Shown: positions 17,294 to 25,965, counted from the first letter of the stretch. The stretch: DNA of 64,000 nt from Bacillota bacterium (GCA_023458375.1 JAEWZT010000004.1:124001-188000), one strand, 5' to 3'. Notes: generated from the sequence alone by a model not told the origin. Numbers and translations are program-made.

Positions 17294-18553
17294 TTACTCT
17301 CCTTGGCGGTATTTTTTGCCTATGTCCTTGCGGTAAAAAGCGTTTTCAAAGGTTATTTTTTCAACAGATTTATATGCCGCGTCAATAGCTTGGCGCAATG
17401 TTTTTTCTACCGCCACAACGCCCAGCACTCTGCCGCCGCTCGTAAAAAGCCTGCCGTCTTTTTGTTTAACGCCCGCGTAGCAAATATGTTCCTCTTCCTC
17501 TTTTGGAACGAAAACTTCAAAACCGCTTTGGTATTTTTGCGGATACCCCTTTGACGCCATTATGACGCAGCAGGCGCTTTCCTTTGAAAACTCAACCTTT
17601 ATTTTGTCCAAAGTCCCTTCCGTCGTAGCTTTCATAATTGTCAAAAGGTCGGTTTTAAGCAACGGTAAAACAACCTGCGCTTCGGGGTCGCCGAAGCGGC
17701 AGTTGTATTCTATCACTTTTACGCCCTTATTTGTAGCCATAAGACCGAAATACAAGCATCCCTTAAACTCTATACACTCTCTTTTTAAAGCTTCCAGCGT
17801 GGGGTTTACAATGTTTTTTAAGGTTTCGTTTTGAACTTTTTTTGTATAGACGGGGCTTGGCGCGATAGTGCCCATTCCCCCCGTGTTAAGCCCCAAATCG
17901 CCGTCAAGCGCTTTTTTGTGGTCTGTTGAGCTTATCATGGGCACAATTGTTTTGCCGTCGGTAAAGCACATAAGGGTAAATTCTTCGCCGCAAAGATACT
18001 CTTCAACGACGATATTGTCGCCGCTTTTGCCGAAAACTTTATCTTGCATAATAGCGCAAACGGCGTTTTGCGCCTGCGCGTAATCGTCAACTATCGTAAC
18101 GCCCTTACCCGCCGCCAAACCGTCGGCTTTAATAACGGCGGGGTAAGTTGCGTTTTTTAAATAAACTAACGCCTTGCCGGGGTCGTCAAAGGCTTGGTAT
18201 TGCGCTGTCGGTATGCCGTGCTTTAACATAAAATTTTTGGCAAATACCTTACTTCCTTCAAGCATAGCCGCCTTTTTTGAGGGTCCGAAACAGGCGATGC
18301 CCTTTTCGTTGAGCCTGTCCACAAGCCCTAATACAAGGGGGTCGTCGCAGGCTACTACGGCGTAATCAATATCTTTTTGCACCGCAAAATTAACTATACC
18401 GTTTAAATCTACGGATTTTATGTCGGCGCTTTTTGCCCTTTTATCTATACCGCCGTTAGAGGGCAGCACAAAAATGTTGTCATTGCCCCCTTCCAAAAGT
18501 TTTTTGACTATGGCGTGCTCCCTGCCGCCGCCGCCCACAACCAAAATTTTCAT
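17294..18553 (-). CDS. purD: Phosphoribosylamine-glycine ligase (GAR synthetase)
   Basis: It joins phosphoribosylamine and glycine using ATP, the second step of purine synthesis. The 419 residues match the family's length. Seen: N-terminal MKILVVGGGGREHAIVKKL; the ATP-grasp core with YPAVIKADGLAAGKGV and VEEYLCGEEFT; DHKKALDGDLGLNTGGMG; and the metal-binding end of the ATP-grasp fold, VIEYNCRFGDPEAQ. A ribosome binding site GGAGGA lies upstream of the ATG. It is spaced eight bases from the AICARFT gene and three bases from purL. Confidence 0.97.
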   Translation of the reverse strand: MKILVVGGGGREHAIVKKLLEGGNDNIFVLPSNGGIDKRAKSADIKSVDLNGIVNFAVQKDIDYAVVACDDPLVLGLVDRLNEKGIACFGPSKKAAMLEGSKVFAKNFMLKHGIPTAQYQAFDDPGKALVYLKNATYPAVIKADGLAAGKGVTIVDDYAQAQNAVCAIMQDKVFGKSGDNIVVEEYLCGEEFTLMCFTDGKTIVPMISSTDHKKALDGDLGLNTGGMGTIAPSPVYTKKVQNETLKNIVNPTLEALKRECIEFKGCLYFGLMATNKGVKVIEYNCRFGDPEAQVVLPLLKTDLLTIMKATTEGTLDKIKVEFSKESACCVIMASKGYPQKYQSGFEVFVPKEEEEHICYAGVKQKDGRLFTSGGRVLGVVAVEKTLRQAIDAAYKSVEKITFENAFYRKDIGKKYRQGE

Positions 18554-18561
18554 TCTTCCTC

Positions 18562-19734
18562 CTAGTGGTGAAAAAGCCTTACGCCGGTAAAGACCATAAC
18601 CATATTGAATTTATTGCACAAGGCTATTACATCCCCGTCCCTTAAAGAACCGCCCGGCTGCGCGACATAACTTACGCCGCTTTCTTTTGCGCGCTCAATA
18701 TTGTCAGCAAAGGGGAAAAACGCGTCGCTTGCAAGCGTTACGCCCTTAATGCCGTTTAGGTATTGCCTTTTTTCCTCCTGCGAAAAAACAGGGGGCTTTT
18801 GGGTAAAATAACTTTGCCAATTATCAAAGCCCCGTTCCTTTGCAAGGTATTCGTCAATGAGGTTGTTTTTTTCCGAACGTGTTACGACTTTTGCAAAGCT
18901 TAGCCCCAAAACCTTGTCGTGCTGCCTTAAATGCCAAAGGTCGGCTTTTGAAGCGGCAAGGCGGGTGCAGTGAATGCGCGACTGCTGTCCCGCGCCCACG
19001 CCTATCGTCTGCCCCCCAAAAGCAAAGCAGACGGAATTAGATTGCGTGTATTTTAAGGTAATGAGCGCCGTAATCATATCGGTTTTAGCGTTTTTATCTA
19101 GATTCTTGTTTTGTGTTACAATGTTTTGCAGCAGGCTTTGGTCAATTTGAACGTCGTTGCGCTTTTGCTCAAAGGTTACGCCGAAAACCTGTTTCTTCTC
19201 AATGCTTTGAGGAAAATAGCCGCCGTCAATTTGCACAACCGCGTAAGCGCCCTCTTTTTTTCGCTTTAAAATTTCCAGCGCCTTAGGGGAAAAGCCCGGC
19301 GCAATTATTCCGTCGCTTACTTCGCGGCTGATAATTTTTGCCGTTACCTCGTCGCATTCGTCGGACAGCGCCGCCCAGTCGCCGAAACTGCTCATTCTGT
19401 CCGTCCCTCTTGCGCGAACGTATGCGCAGGCAATAGGGGAATCGTCAAGCCCCTTTATGTCCTCCGCAAAGCAGGCGGCTTTCAACCTTTGCGGCAAAAT
19501 AATGCCCAGCGCCGCCGAAGTTGGGGAAACGTGTTTAAAAGACGCCGCGGCGGCAAGCCCCGTAGCTTCTTTTAATTCTTTTACAAGCTGCCAGCCATTT
19601 AAAGCGTCCAAAAAGTTGATATAGCCCGGTCTGCCGCTTAAAACTTCAAAGGGAAGGCTGCTTCCTCCTTCCATAAAAAGCCGCGCGGGTTTTTGATTGG
19701 GGTTGCATCCGTATTTCAATTCGTATTCTTTCAT
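18562..19734 (-). CDS. AICAR formyltransferase, stand-alone (PurH C-terminal activity only)
   Basis: It transfers a formyl group from 10-formyl-THF to AICAR to make FAICAR. At 390 residues it is only the transformylase half of PurH; the N-terminal IMP cyclohydrolase (MGS-like) domain is absent. Seen: the catalytic Lys-His motif in SFKHVSPTSAALG; DRMSSFGDWAALSDECDEV; IAPGFSPKALEIL; VGAGQQSRIHCTRLA, the family's substrate-binding segment; and LASDAFFPFADNIE and VAQPGGSLRDGDVI near the end. It overlaps the PurO-type gene by ATGA, which supplies the missing cyclohydrolase. This split arrangement occurs in some Clostridia and archaea. Very secure as a transformylase. Confidence 0.93.
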   Translation of the reverse strand: MKEYELKYGCNPNQKPARLFMEGGSSLPFEVLSGRPGYINFLDALNGWQLVKELKEATGLAAAASFKHVSPTSAALGIILPQRLKAACFAEDIKGLDDSPIACAYVRARGTDRMSSFGDWAALSDECDEVTAKIISREVSDGIIAPGFSPKALEILKRKKEGAYAVVQIDGGYFPQSIEKKQVFGVTFEQKRNDVQIDQSLLQNIVTQNKNLDKNAKTDMITALITLKYTQSNSVCFAFGGQTIGVGAGQQSRIHCTRLAASKADLWHLRQHDKVLGLSFAKVVTRSEKNNLIDEYLAKERGFDNWQSYFTQKPPVFSQEEKRQYLNGIKGVTLASDAFFPFADNIERAKESGVSYVAQPGGSLRDGDVIALCNKFNMVMVFTGVRLFHH

Positions 19735-20429
19735 AGTAAATTTTTATTTATAATTTTAGTTTGAGTTGTCTTGTTTTTTAAATCTGTAAACTTTACGGCT
19801 AGCGAAACCTTGTTGTCCTTGTCAAGGCAGCTCCAAATTGAGTCGGCAAACTCTTCAATGCCTCCGTTAATTTCAAACTCAACCGGTTCGCCGTGAAAAC
19901 TAAGCAGCGGGTTGCCGTCGCGGTATGTATGGATAAAATGCGCTTTTCCGCTTTGCGCCTGATAAGAATATATAAAGCGGCGGCAGTTTTGCCCATTGCC
20001 GTCGCTTTTGATTATTGATATTTTATACTTATAGTCGTTTTGAAAGTCTAACAGCGCGCTTATGCGGGGGGTAAAGTTGGGCGCGTCTGGCTCAAACGTG
20101 CGCGTTTCAAGCGCTTTTTCAAAGGCGCAGTCTTCCCCCTGTCTTAAATAATTGTAAATCGTATCCGTTTGGTCGCCGTTAGTAATTATCAAAAGGTCGC
20201 GGAACCTTTTTACAGGACTGTAAATTACCAGCGAGGGGTCGCTAAGTTTTTCTTTGTCAAAAGGATAAATCATAACGTCTTCGCCGCTTTCCTTAAAAAT
20301 ACGGTTGCGGCTGTTGACGCTGCGCCCCATGATAAAATACGCCGCCGCGGCAAAGCCGCCGCTTTGACCAACAATTATGCCCCTGCCGTGATAGGGGTTG
20401 CCCCAAAGGTATTGTTTAAGCTCTTTCAT
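19731..20429 (-). CDS. purO: IMP cyclohydrolase, archaeal PurO type
   Basis: It closes FAICAR to IMP, the last step of purine synthesis. The 232-residue sequence matches the PurO fold rather than PurH: YHGRGIIVG and MGRSVNSRNRIF near the N-terminus, the hallmark NGDQTDTI (compare NGSHTDTI of methanogen PurO), and FTPRISALL. Translationally coupled to the AICAR formyltransferase by an ATGA overlap. The two genes together replace bacterial PurH. It lies 70 bases after purN, the largest gap in the operon, and no promoter was noticed there. Confidence 0.85.
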   Translation of the reverse strand: MKELKQYLWGNPYHGRGIIVGQSGGFAAAAYFIMGRSVNSRNRIFKESGEDVMIYPFDKEKLSDPSLVIYSPVKRFRDLLIITNGDQTDTIYNYLRQGEDCAFEKALETRTFEPDAPNFTPRISALLDFQNDYKYKISIIKSDGNGQNCRRFIYSYQAQSGKAHFIHTYRDGNPLLSFHGEPVEFEINGGIEEFADSIWSCLDKDNKVSLAVKFTDLKNKTTQTKIINKNLL

Positions 20430-20499
20430 TTGTCTTTATCCTTAATTTTATTTTATATGACTTGCTTTTTCGCTTTTTTATCTTTTACGCCTGCCCTTG

Positions 20500-21096
20500 C
20501 TATTTTCCGCCAGCGATATTTTTACAGATTTTTTCCACAGCCTGCGGCAGAATCTTCCATTCCGCCCTTTCTTTAACTCTTTGTTGAAGCGTTTGAGGCG
20601 TGTCTCCTTTTTTTACCTTTACCGCTTTTTGAAGGATAATTTCTCCGCCGTCGGTAATTTCGTTTACATAGTGGGCGGTAGCCCCAGTAATTTTAACGCC
20701 GCTTTTTAAAACCTGCTCGTGGACTTTAAGCCCGTAAAAACCCTTTCCGCAAAAGGCGGGAATTAAAGAGGGGTGGACGTTTATAATTCTGTTTTTGTAA
20801 CGCCCCGCAAAGTCGGCGCTCAGCAGGCGCATAAAGCCCGCAAGCACAATTAAGTCAATGCCGTAACGCGCAAGAAGCCCTAAAACTTCCCTTTCAAAAT
20901 CGCCGCGCTCTTTAACCGTTACGGCAAAAAAAGGAATGGCGAAATCTTGTGCGCGCGTCAATGCGTAAGCGTCTGCTTTGTCCGATATTACCAAAGCGAT
21001 TTCGCCGTTTTTAATTTTCCCGCTTTTTTGCGCGTCAATGAGCGCTTGCAGGTTTGTTCCTTCGCCCGAGGCGAACACGGCTATTTTTGCTTTCAT
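20500..21096 (-). CDS. purN: Phosphoribosylglycinamide formyltransferase 1
   Basis: It formylates GAR with 10-formyl-THF. 198 residues, the usual length. Seen: N-terminal IAVFASGEGTNLQALIDA with the phosphate-binding loop; the active-site stretch VLAGFMRLLSADFAGRYKNRIINVHPSLIPAFCGKGFYG, which carries the catalytic Asn and His; then GATAHYVNEITDGGEII with the catalytic Asp, and the family-typical QRVKERAEWKILPQAV near the end. The start lies four bases after the purM stop. Confidence 0.97.
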   Translation of the reverse strand: MKAKIAVFASGEGTNLQALIDAQKSGKIKNGEIALVISDKADAYALTRAQDFAIPFFAVTVKERGDFEREVLGLLARYGIDLIVLAGFMRLLSADFAGRYKNRIINVHPSLIPAFCGKGFYGLKVHEQVLKSGVKITGATAHYVNEITDGGEIILQKAVKVKKGDTPQTLQQRVKERAEWKILPQAVEKICKNIAGGK

Positions 21097-21100
21097 TTTC

Positions 21101-22135
21101 CTAACAAATTTCTATTTTGTCGTCGGAAGAGGTAATTTCGCCCATAATGTAAGGTTTTTCCCCTTCTTCTTTTAAAACCGCCAGAGCTAAGTCTGCCTGC
21201 TCTTTGCCTACGATTACGCTCATTCCCACGCCCATATTAAAGGTATTGAACATATCATGCTCGCTTATGCCGCCAAACTGCTGCAAAAGTTTAAAAATCG
21301 GCAATACCTTGACGGCGTTTTTTTCTATCTTCGCGCATAGTCCTTGGGGAAGACTGCGCGGTATGTTTTCATAAAAACCGCCCCCCGTAATGTGGGACAT
21401 TCCATTTACTTCAACTTTTTCAAAAAGTTTGAGCATAGGTTTAACATAAATGTTTGTGGGGGTTAAAAGCGTTTCGCCCAAGGTTTTGTCCAATTCGGAA
21501 AACTTTTTCCATACCGTCCTTTTGTCAAGAATAAAAACCTTGCGCACCAAAGAAAATCCGTTGCTGTGCACGCCGCTTGAAGGCAGCGCGATAATAACGT
21601 CGCCGGGTTTGACTTTATTTTTATCTAAAATCTTTTCCCTGTCAACAATCCCTACCGCAAAGCCCGCAAGGTCGTATTCGTCCTCGGGGTAAAAGCCCGG
21701 CATTTCCGCCGTTTCGCCTCCTATCAAAGCGCAGCCCGACATAACGCATCCTTTCGCGATGCCTTCAACAATGTCCGCCATTCTTTGGGGAATCAGTTTT
21801 CCCGTTGCGATATAGTCTAAAAAGAACAAGGGCACCGCGCCGGAACAGATTATGTCGTTTACCGACATTGCCACGCAGTCAATGCCCACGGTATCGTGCT
21901 TGTCCATTAAAAAAGCCACTTTAAGCTTAGTTCCGACGCCGTCCGTCCCGCTTACAAGCACGGGGTTTTTATAACCGTCTAAGTTTGGCGCAAACAGTCC
22001 GCCGAAGCCGCCTATGCCTCCCAAAACGCCCTCAGTTTTGGTTTTGTCAATGTGTTTTTTCATTAGCTCAACGGCTTTATATCCCGCGGTAATGTCAACA
22101 CCCGCTTTTTTGTAACTTTCGCTGTATGATTTCAT
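21101..22135 (-). CDS. purM: Phosphoribosylformylglycinamidine cyclo-ligase (AIR synthetase)
   Basis: It closes FGAM to AIR using ATP. I place the start at 22135 (MKSYSESYKKAGVD, the normal PurM N-terminus, 344 residues). The frame is open upstream to 22207 but that stretch overlaps purF and is not PurM-like. Seen: GVDITAGYKAVELM; GFGGLFAPNLDGYKNPVLVSGTDGVGTKL; VAMSVNDIICSGAVPLFFLDY; LIGGETAEMPGFY; ALPSSGVHSNGFSLVRK; MSHITGGGFYENIPR; and NMGVGM. All are family hallmarks. The 20-base gap to purF carries an AGAAG-type ribosome binding site. Confidence 0.97.
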   Translation of the reverse strand: MKSYSESYKKAGVDITAGYKAVELMKKHIDKTKTEGVLGGIGGFGGLFAPNLDGYKNPVLVSGTDGVGTKLKVAFLMDKHDTVGIDCVAMSVNDIICSGAVPLFFLDYIATGKLIPQRMADIVEGIAKGCVMSGCALIGGETAEMPGFYPEDEYDLAGFAVGIVDREKILDKNKVKPGDVIIALPSSGVHSNGFSLVRKVFILDKRTVWKKFSELDKTLGETLLTPTNIYVKPMLKLFEKVEVNGMSHITGGGFYENIPRSLPQGLCAKIEKNAVKVLPIFKLLQQFGGISEHDMFNTFNMGVGMSVIVGKEQADLALAVLKEEGEKPYIMGEITSSDDKIEIC

Positions 22136-22154
22136 ATTTCTTCTTTTGCCTCGC

Positions 22155-23543
22155 TTAATCAATTTTGGTAGGGTAGTTGCCGTCAAAACAGGCGGTGCAG
22201 TATTCAAACTCGCATCCCCCCGTAATTTTTTTGCAGTTATCCAAACTTAAATACCCTAAGCTGTCAACGTTGATGATTTTTTCAATTTCTTCCTTTGTGT
22301 AGTGGCAGGCTATCAACACGTCTTTTGACTTTATGTCCGTTCCGTAATAGCAGGGGAAAATGAAAGGGGGACAGGAAACGCGCATATGCACTTCCCTGGC
22401 GCCCGCCTCGCGCAGCAGCTTTACAAGCCTTGCGCTTGTAGTGCCGCGCACTATGCTGTCGTCCACCAAAACAACGCGCCTGCCTTTAATTACGCTTGAA
22501 ACGGGGTTGAGCTTAATGCGCACGCGCCTTTCGCGGAATTTTTGCCCCGCGTCAATAAAGGTTCTGCCTATATACTTATTTTTTATCAGTCCTACGTCGT
22601 AGGGGATACCGCTTTCGCGCGCGTAGCCTATGGCGGCGTCTATGCCCGAATCGGGCACGCCGATAACAATATCCGCCTCAACGGGGCATTGCTTGGCTAA
22701 AAAAATGCCCGCCCTTATCCTTGAATTGTGGACTGAATAACCGTCCAAAATTGAGTCGGGGCGAGCAAAATAAACGTATTCAAAAATGCACATGGATTTT
22801 GACAAAGGACGGCCGCAGGGGATATTTTTTACTCCCTCTTGCGAAAATACCACTATTTCGCCGGGTTTTACGTCGGCGATAAATTTTGCGCCCACCGCGT
22901 CAAGGGCGCAGCTTTCGCTTGCGGCTACAAAACTTCCGTCGCTTGTTTTACCGTAACAAAGGGGTCTGAAACCGCAGGTATCCCTTACCGCTATTATTTT
23001 GTTATGCGACATAATCACCAGAGAGTAGGCGCCGATAAATTTTTCCATCGCCTTTGACACCGCTTCTTCAAGATTATTTGTAAAAAGTCTTTCTTGTATA
23101 ATAGAATAAGCCATAATTTCAGTGTCGCTGGTAGTGTGGAAAATCATTCCCTTCATTTCCAGTTCTTCCCTCAATTTGGCGGAATTGGTTATGTTCCCGT
23201 TAAAGGCTATTGCCATTTTGCCTTTGATGTGGTTTACCACAAGCGGTTGCGCGTCAAGCCTGCTGTTGTCGCCCGTGCCGTAGCGGACGTGCCCCAGCGC
23301 CATATTCCCGTCGCCCAAAAACTCAATATCGGTATTTTTAAATACGTCGTCAACGATGCCCGCGTCCTTATAAGAACGGAATTCGTTTGTTTCGTTGTCG
23401 TTTACCACTATGCCCGCGCTTTCCTGCCCGCGGTGTTGAAGGGCAAAAAGCCCGTAATAGGTAATTGCCGCGGCATTTATCCGCTTATTGTTCATAATCG
23501 CGAATACGCCGCATTCGTCGTTAATTTTTGCCATATATGTCAT
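22155..23543 (-). CDS. purF: Amidophosphoribosyltransferase
   Basis: The committed step of purine synthesis: PRPP and glutamine to phosphoribosylamine. 462 residues. The N-terminal nucleophile Cys is in DECGVFAIM, after a very short propeptide of about 8-9 residues. Seen: QHRGQESAGIV, GHVRYGT, CGFRPLCYG; then the phosphoribosyltransferase domain with VIGVPDSGIDAA and the PRPP loop VVLVDDSIVRGTTS. The C-terminal Cys residues that hold an iron-sulfur cluster in Bacillus PurF have candidates here (SCPP, CCEFEYC-like region). Two in-frame ATGs nine bases apart follow SD AAAGGGG. The second (23534) has the better spacing, so the start is uncertain by three codons. Confidence 0.97.
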   Translation of the reverse strand: MTYMAKINDECGVFAIMNNKRINAAAITYYGLFALQHRGQESAGIVVNDNETNEFRSYKDAGIVDDVFKNTDIEFLGDGNMALGHVRYGTGDNSRLDAQPLVVNHIKGKMAIAFNGNITNSAKLREELEMKGMIFHTTSDTEIMAYSIIQERLFTNNLEEAVSKAMEKFIGAYSLVIMSHNKIIAVRDTCGFRPLCYGKTSDGSFVAASESCALDAVGAKFIADVKPGEIVVFSQEGVKNIPCGRPLSKSMCIFEYVYFARPDSILDGYSVHNSRIRAGIFLAKQCPVEADIVIGVPDSGIDAAIGYARESGIPYDVGLIKNKYIGRTFIDAGQKFRERRVRIKLNPVSSVIKGRRVVLVDDSIVRGTTSARLVKLLREAGAREVHMRVSCPPFIFPCYYGTDIKSKDVLIACHYTKEEIEKIINVDSLGYLSLDNCKKITGGCEFEYCTACFDGNYPTKID

Positions 23544-23551
23544 ATGCCCCT

Positions 23552-24232
23552 TTATGCGAAAAACAGTCGGGACAATTCCATGGGCTGAACATATTTTCCC
23601 TCTTTATAAACGCGCATATTGCCCGAAGCTATTTCGTCAATTAAAAGCACTTTTCCGTTGTTTATACCAAACTCAAACTTAATGTCGTAAAGTTCCATTC
23701 CCTTTTCAAGCATAGTTTGCGCGATGACTTTCGTAATTTTTTGCGTCAGTTCCCTGACCTGTTCATATTGCAGCTCAGTCATAACGCCTAAAACAATAAC
23801 CCCCTCTTTTGTAACCAGGGGGTCGCCCTTTTCGTCGTTTTTTAATGTAAATTCCACATAATAGGGGAGCGGCGCGGCCTCGCTTACATAGTCGGAATAC
23901 CTTCTGTAAAAGCTGCCTACGGCGCGCGTCCTGCAAATTACTTCCAGCCCCTTGCCGAAAGGCTTAGCGGGTAAAACTTCCATTTCGTTGTTTTCAATGT
24001 CGGCAAAAATAAAATGAGTGTCAATTCCCAGCGCTTTTAATTTTTGAAAGAAATACTGCGACATTTTAAGGTTTACCTTTCCTACGCCCGCAATGCTTAA
24101 ACCCACAGTGTTTGCGCCGGGGTCAAAAACACCCCCTTCGCCCGTAACTTCGTCTTTAAACTTCAAAAGGTAATTGCCGTTTGGCAATGCAAAAACGTCT
24201 TTTGTTTTGCCTTTGTAAATAAGCTTGTTCAT
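23552..24232 (-). CDS. purC: SAICAR synthetase
   Basis: It couples CAIR with aspartate using ATP. 226 residues, family length. Seen: N-terminal LIYKGKTKDVFAL; then LKFKDEVTGEGGVFDPGA, RTRAVGSFYRRY, YYVEFTLKNDEKGDPLV, MELYDIKFEFGINNGKVLLIDEIASGNMRV; the last two carry the ATP and metal ligands. Note that the sequence has GNMRVYKEG where many PurCs have PDSxR; this occurs in clostridial members. Nine-base gap to purF, 19-base gap to purE. Confidence 0.96.
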   Translation of the reverse strand: MNKLIYKGKTKDVFALPNGNYLLKFKDEVTGEGGVFDPGANTVGLSIAGVGKVNLKMSQYFFQKLKALGIDTHFIFADIENNEMEVLPAKPFGKGLEVICRTRAVGSFYRRYSDYVSEAAPLPYYVEFTLKNDEKGDPLVTKEGVIVLGVMTELQYEQVRELTQKITKVIAQTMLEKGMELYDIKFEFGINNGKVLLIDEIASGNMRVYKEGKYVQPMELSRLFFA

Positions 24233-24251
24233 ATAGCCGCTCCTATGGAAA

Positions 24252-24740
24252 TTATTTTTTCACTTGTAAACGGGCGTCCTTTTTCAGCACTTCCTGCGCC
24301 GATTTCATTCTGTCGGCGTCAAGTTTTTGCGCCCTTTCTTCTTCGTAAACGCCCAAGATTTGAAGCGCCAAAAGCGCCGCGTTTTTTGCGCCGTCTAGGG
24401 CGACGGTGGCTACGGGTATGCCGCTTGGCATTTGGACGGTTGATAAAAGCGCGTCAAGCCCGCCTAGCGTTTGGGAGCTTATAGGCACGCCGATTACGGG
24501 AAGCGTTGTGTTTGCGGCAATAGTGCCCGCAAGGTGAGCCGCTTTGCCCGCCGCCGCAATTATGGCTCCGAAGCCATTTTTTCTTGCGTTTCTTGAAAAT
24601 TCACGCGTTTCTTCGGGGGTGCGGTGCGCCGAATAGATATGGATTTCGTAGGGTGCGGAAAACTCGTCAAGGGTGTCGGCGGCTTTTTGCATAACTGCCA
24701 AATCGCTGTCGCTACCCATTATAATAGCTATTTTTTTCAT
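24252..24740 (-). CDS. purE: N5-carboxyaminoimidazole ribonucleotide mutase, class I PurE
   Basis: It converts N5-CAIR to CAIR. 162 residues. Seen: IIMGSDSDLAVM, SAHRTPEE with the catalytic His, AAAGKAAHLAGTIAA, TTLPVIGVP and LDALLSTVQMPSGIPVATV. Class I PurE normally needs PurK; no purK is present in this window, so it is elsewhere, or the enzyme takes CO2 directly as class II does. First gene of the ten-gene purine operon, preceded by a ~147-base leader and a near-perfect promoter. Confidence 0.97.
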   Translation of the reverse strand: MKKIAIIMGSDSDLAVMQKAADTLDEFSAPYEIHIYSAHRTPEETREFSRNARKNGFGAIIAAAGKAAHLAGTIAANTTLPVIGVPISSQTLGGLDALLSTVQMPSGIPVATVALDGAKNAALLALQILGVYEEERAQKLDADRMKSAQEVLKKDARLQVKK

Positions 24741-24887
24741 ATTTTACCGCCTGTAAAGATAATTTCAGGGTCAGTTTCAAGAAATAAAAAAAGGCTTGCC
24801 CAACGATTGAATTTTGGTCGCCGTTACAGTAGATTTTCAAATCGCGTTTCTTTTTTGGCATGCCCGCCAAAGTTCAGACCCGTTATA
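24741..24887 (-). promoter_or_regulatory. Structured leader of the purine operon
   Basis: Between the predicted transcription start (~24887) and purE lie ~147 bases. The minus-strand leader contains a hairpin TTTGGC-loop-GCCAAA (about 24851-24871). Further down, TTGGGCAAGCC is followed by six T residues (about 24790-24806). The 3' arm of that first hairpin can alternatively pair with the TTGGGCAAGC arm, which would look like an attenuator. No guanine-riboswitch core was recognised. A vague likeness to ZTP (pfl) riboswitches lacks the key loop sequence. Regulation by leader structure is a hypothesis. Confidence 0.4.
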
Positions 24888-24893
24888 AATATT

Positions 24894-24922
24894 ATTGTAA
24901 CGGCTTTGGTTTTTCTTGTCAA
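24894..24922 (-). promoter_or_regulatory. Promoter of the purine operon
   Basis: Perfect TTGACA (24917-24922 on the minus strand), a 17-base spacer and TACAAT (24894-24899). It is the only strong promoter found for the ten-gene operon. Confidence 0.8.
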
Positions 24923-25109
24923 CAATTACAAGCTTAAAGGAAAACTTTTATCAAAATCTAATTGAGGCAGTTCAGGCTACAACCGCGGCGGCATAACGTT
25001 TTTTTTTCAATGATATTGCGAAGGTTAAGCAGATTTGGGTAAGGGGAGAGATAGAGGGCGCGGCAGATAATGCCGAAAGCGCTTCTTCGTCTATATTTTT
25101 TAGAATATT

Positions 25110-25138
25110 TTGCAAAAACCGACGTTCTGTGCTAAAAT
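25110..25138 (+). promoter_or_regulatory. Promoter upstream of the broken Hypoth_Ymh-type gene
   Basis: TTGCAA (25110-25115), a 17-base spacer and TAAAAT (25133-25138). The promoter and an AGGAG ribosome binding site at about 25208 remain intact although the gene is broken. Confidence 0.55.
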
Positions 25139-25216
25139 TGGTATGGAATATATTCAGTGAACAATTTTTGCAAAATAATTTGATGACTAAACGATTGAGG
25201 GAGAACAGGAGCTACT

Positions 25217-25884
25217 ATGAATGATATACAAAAAGCTCAAATTGAAAAACATATGCAAAAAATCGATACTGCAATACATAGCAACAATATTTCGGAGATC
25301 TATGACGTTTGAACGAAAATTAATTCCATATATGGCGGAACTATTCGAGCTATAGGCGATTTATATGAAGAAGCTAAGCGTTTTAACGGACTTGCAAAGC
25401 GAAATCTGGAAGCGGCAAAAGATGTGCTTGAAAATCATATTAATAACTATACGAGAATACCATTTGACAATATAATAACTATTTACACAAGAGTATAAAA
25501 GATTGCGCCTATCAAAAATATTTAGATGGGTACTTTGCCGAAGCGGTAGAGTCTGCTTGCAAAGAGATAAATGAACGACTGAAAAGGCTATACAAGAAAA
25601 TAAGAGGTATAGAAAAAGATGGAAATAAATTGTTCCCAGAAGTGTTCAATGACGAAGAAGAGAACACTCTTTTGAAAGTTGACGACCTAAACACTCAGTC
25701 GGGAAAAGACGAGCAAGCAGGATATAGATTTTTGCTTATGGGAATGTGGAGTGCCCTCAGAAATCCGAAAGCGCACGCTAACTTAACTTTAACGCAAAAC
25801 GAGGCATACGACAGACTGATTTTTGCAAGTATGTTGATGAAAAAAATTGATAAAGCAATAGAATTTTCTCTGCTAGAAGAATAA
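25217..25884 (+). pseudogene. Broken TIGR02391/Hypoth_Ymh-type gene
   Basis: The reading frame starts at ATG 25217 with SD AGGAG, meets a TGA at 25310 after 31 codons, continues in the same frame (TKINSIYGGTIRAIGDLYEE) to a TAA near 25496. Homologous coding then resumes in another frame from about 25500 (DCAYQKYLDGYFAEAVESAC) to TAA 25884. The C-terminal part has the family signature: KDEQAGYRFLLMGMWSALRNPKAHANL, then a helical end. So there is at least one nonsense change and one frameshift. Family members are scattered among mobile and defence regions; their function is poorly known. Stop readthrough plus frameshifting is possible but less likely than decay. Confidence 0.75.
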
Positions 25885-25917
25885 AATGCCTTGTTTTCAT
25901 TTACGAGCGCAAAAAAA

Positions 25918-25965
25918 AGCTAAGGGCTTGCCGTCGGCTTTTCACAGACAACAAGCCCTTTCAGC
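25918..25965. terminator. Hairpin terminator after the pseudogene
   Basis: A 9-bp stem AAGGGCTTG / CAAGCCCTT (25922-25930, 25952-25960) extended by an AGCT pair, with an A-run on the 5' side. It probably ends transcription from both directions. Confidence 0.6.

Noticed and set aside
24741..24887. ZTP (pfl) or guanine riboswitch before purE
   Set aside because: Only short stretches resemble ZTP; the CGCC pseudoknot loop is missing, and no guanine-riboswitch core is seen. Kept only as an unclassified leader.
24990..25220. Open frame upstream of the Ymh-type pseudogene
   Set aside because: About 65 open codons lacking a start, ribosome binding site or recognisable sequence; overlaps the promoter at 25110.
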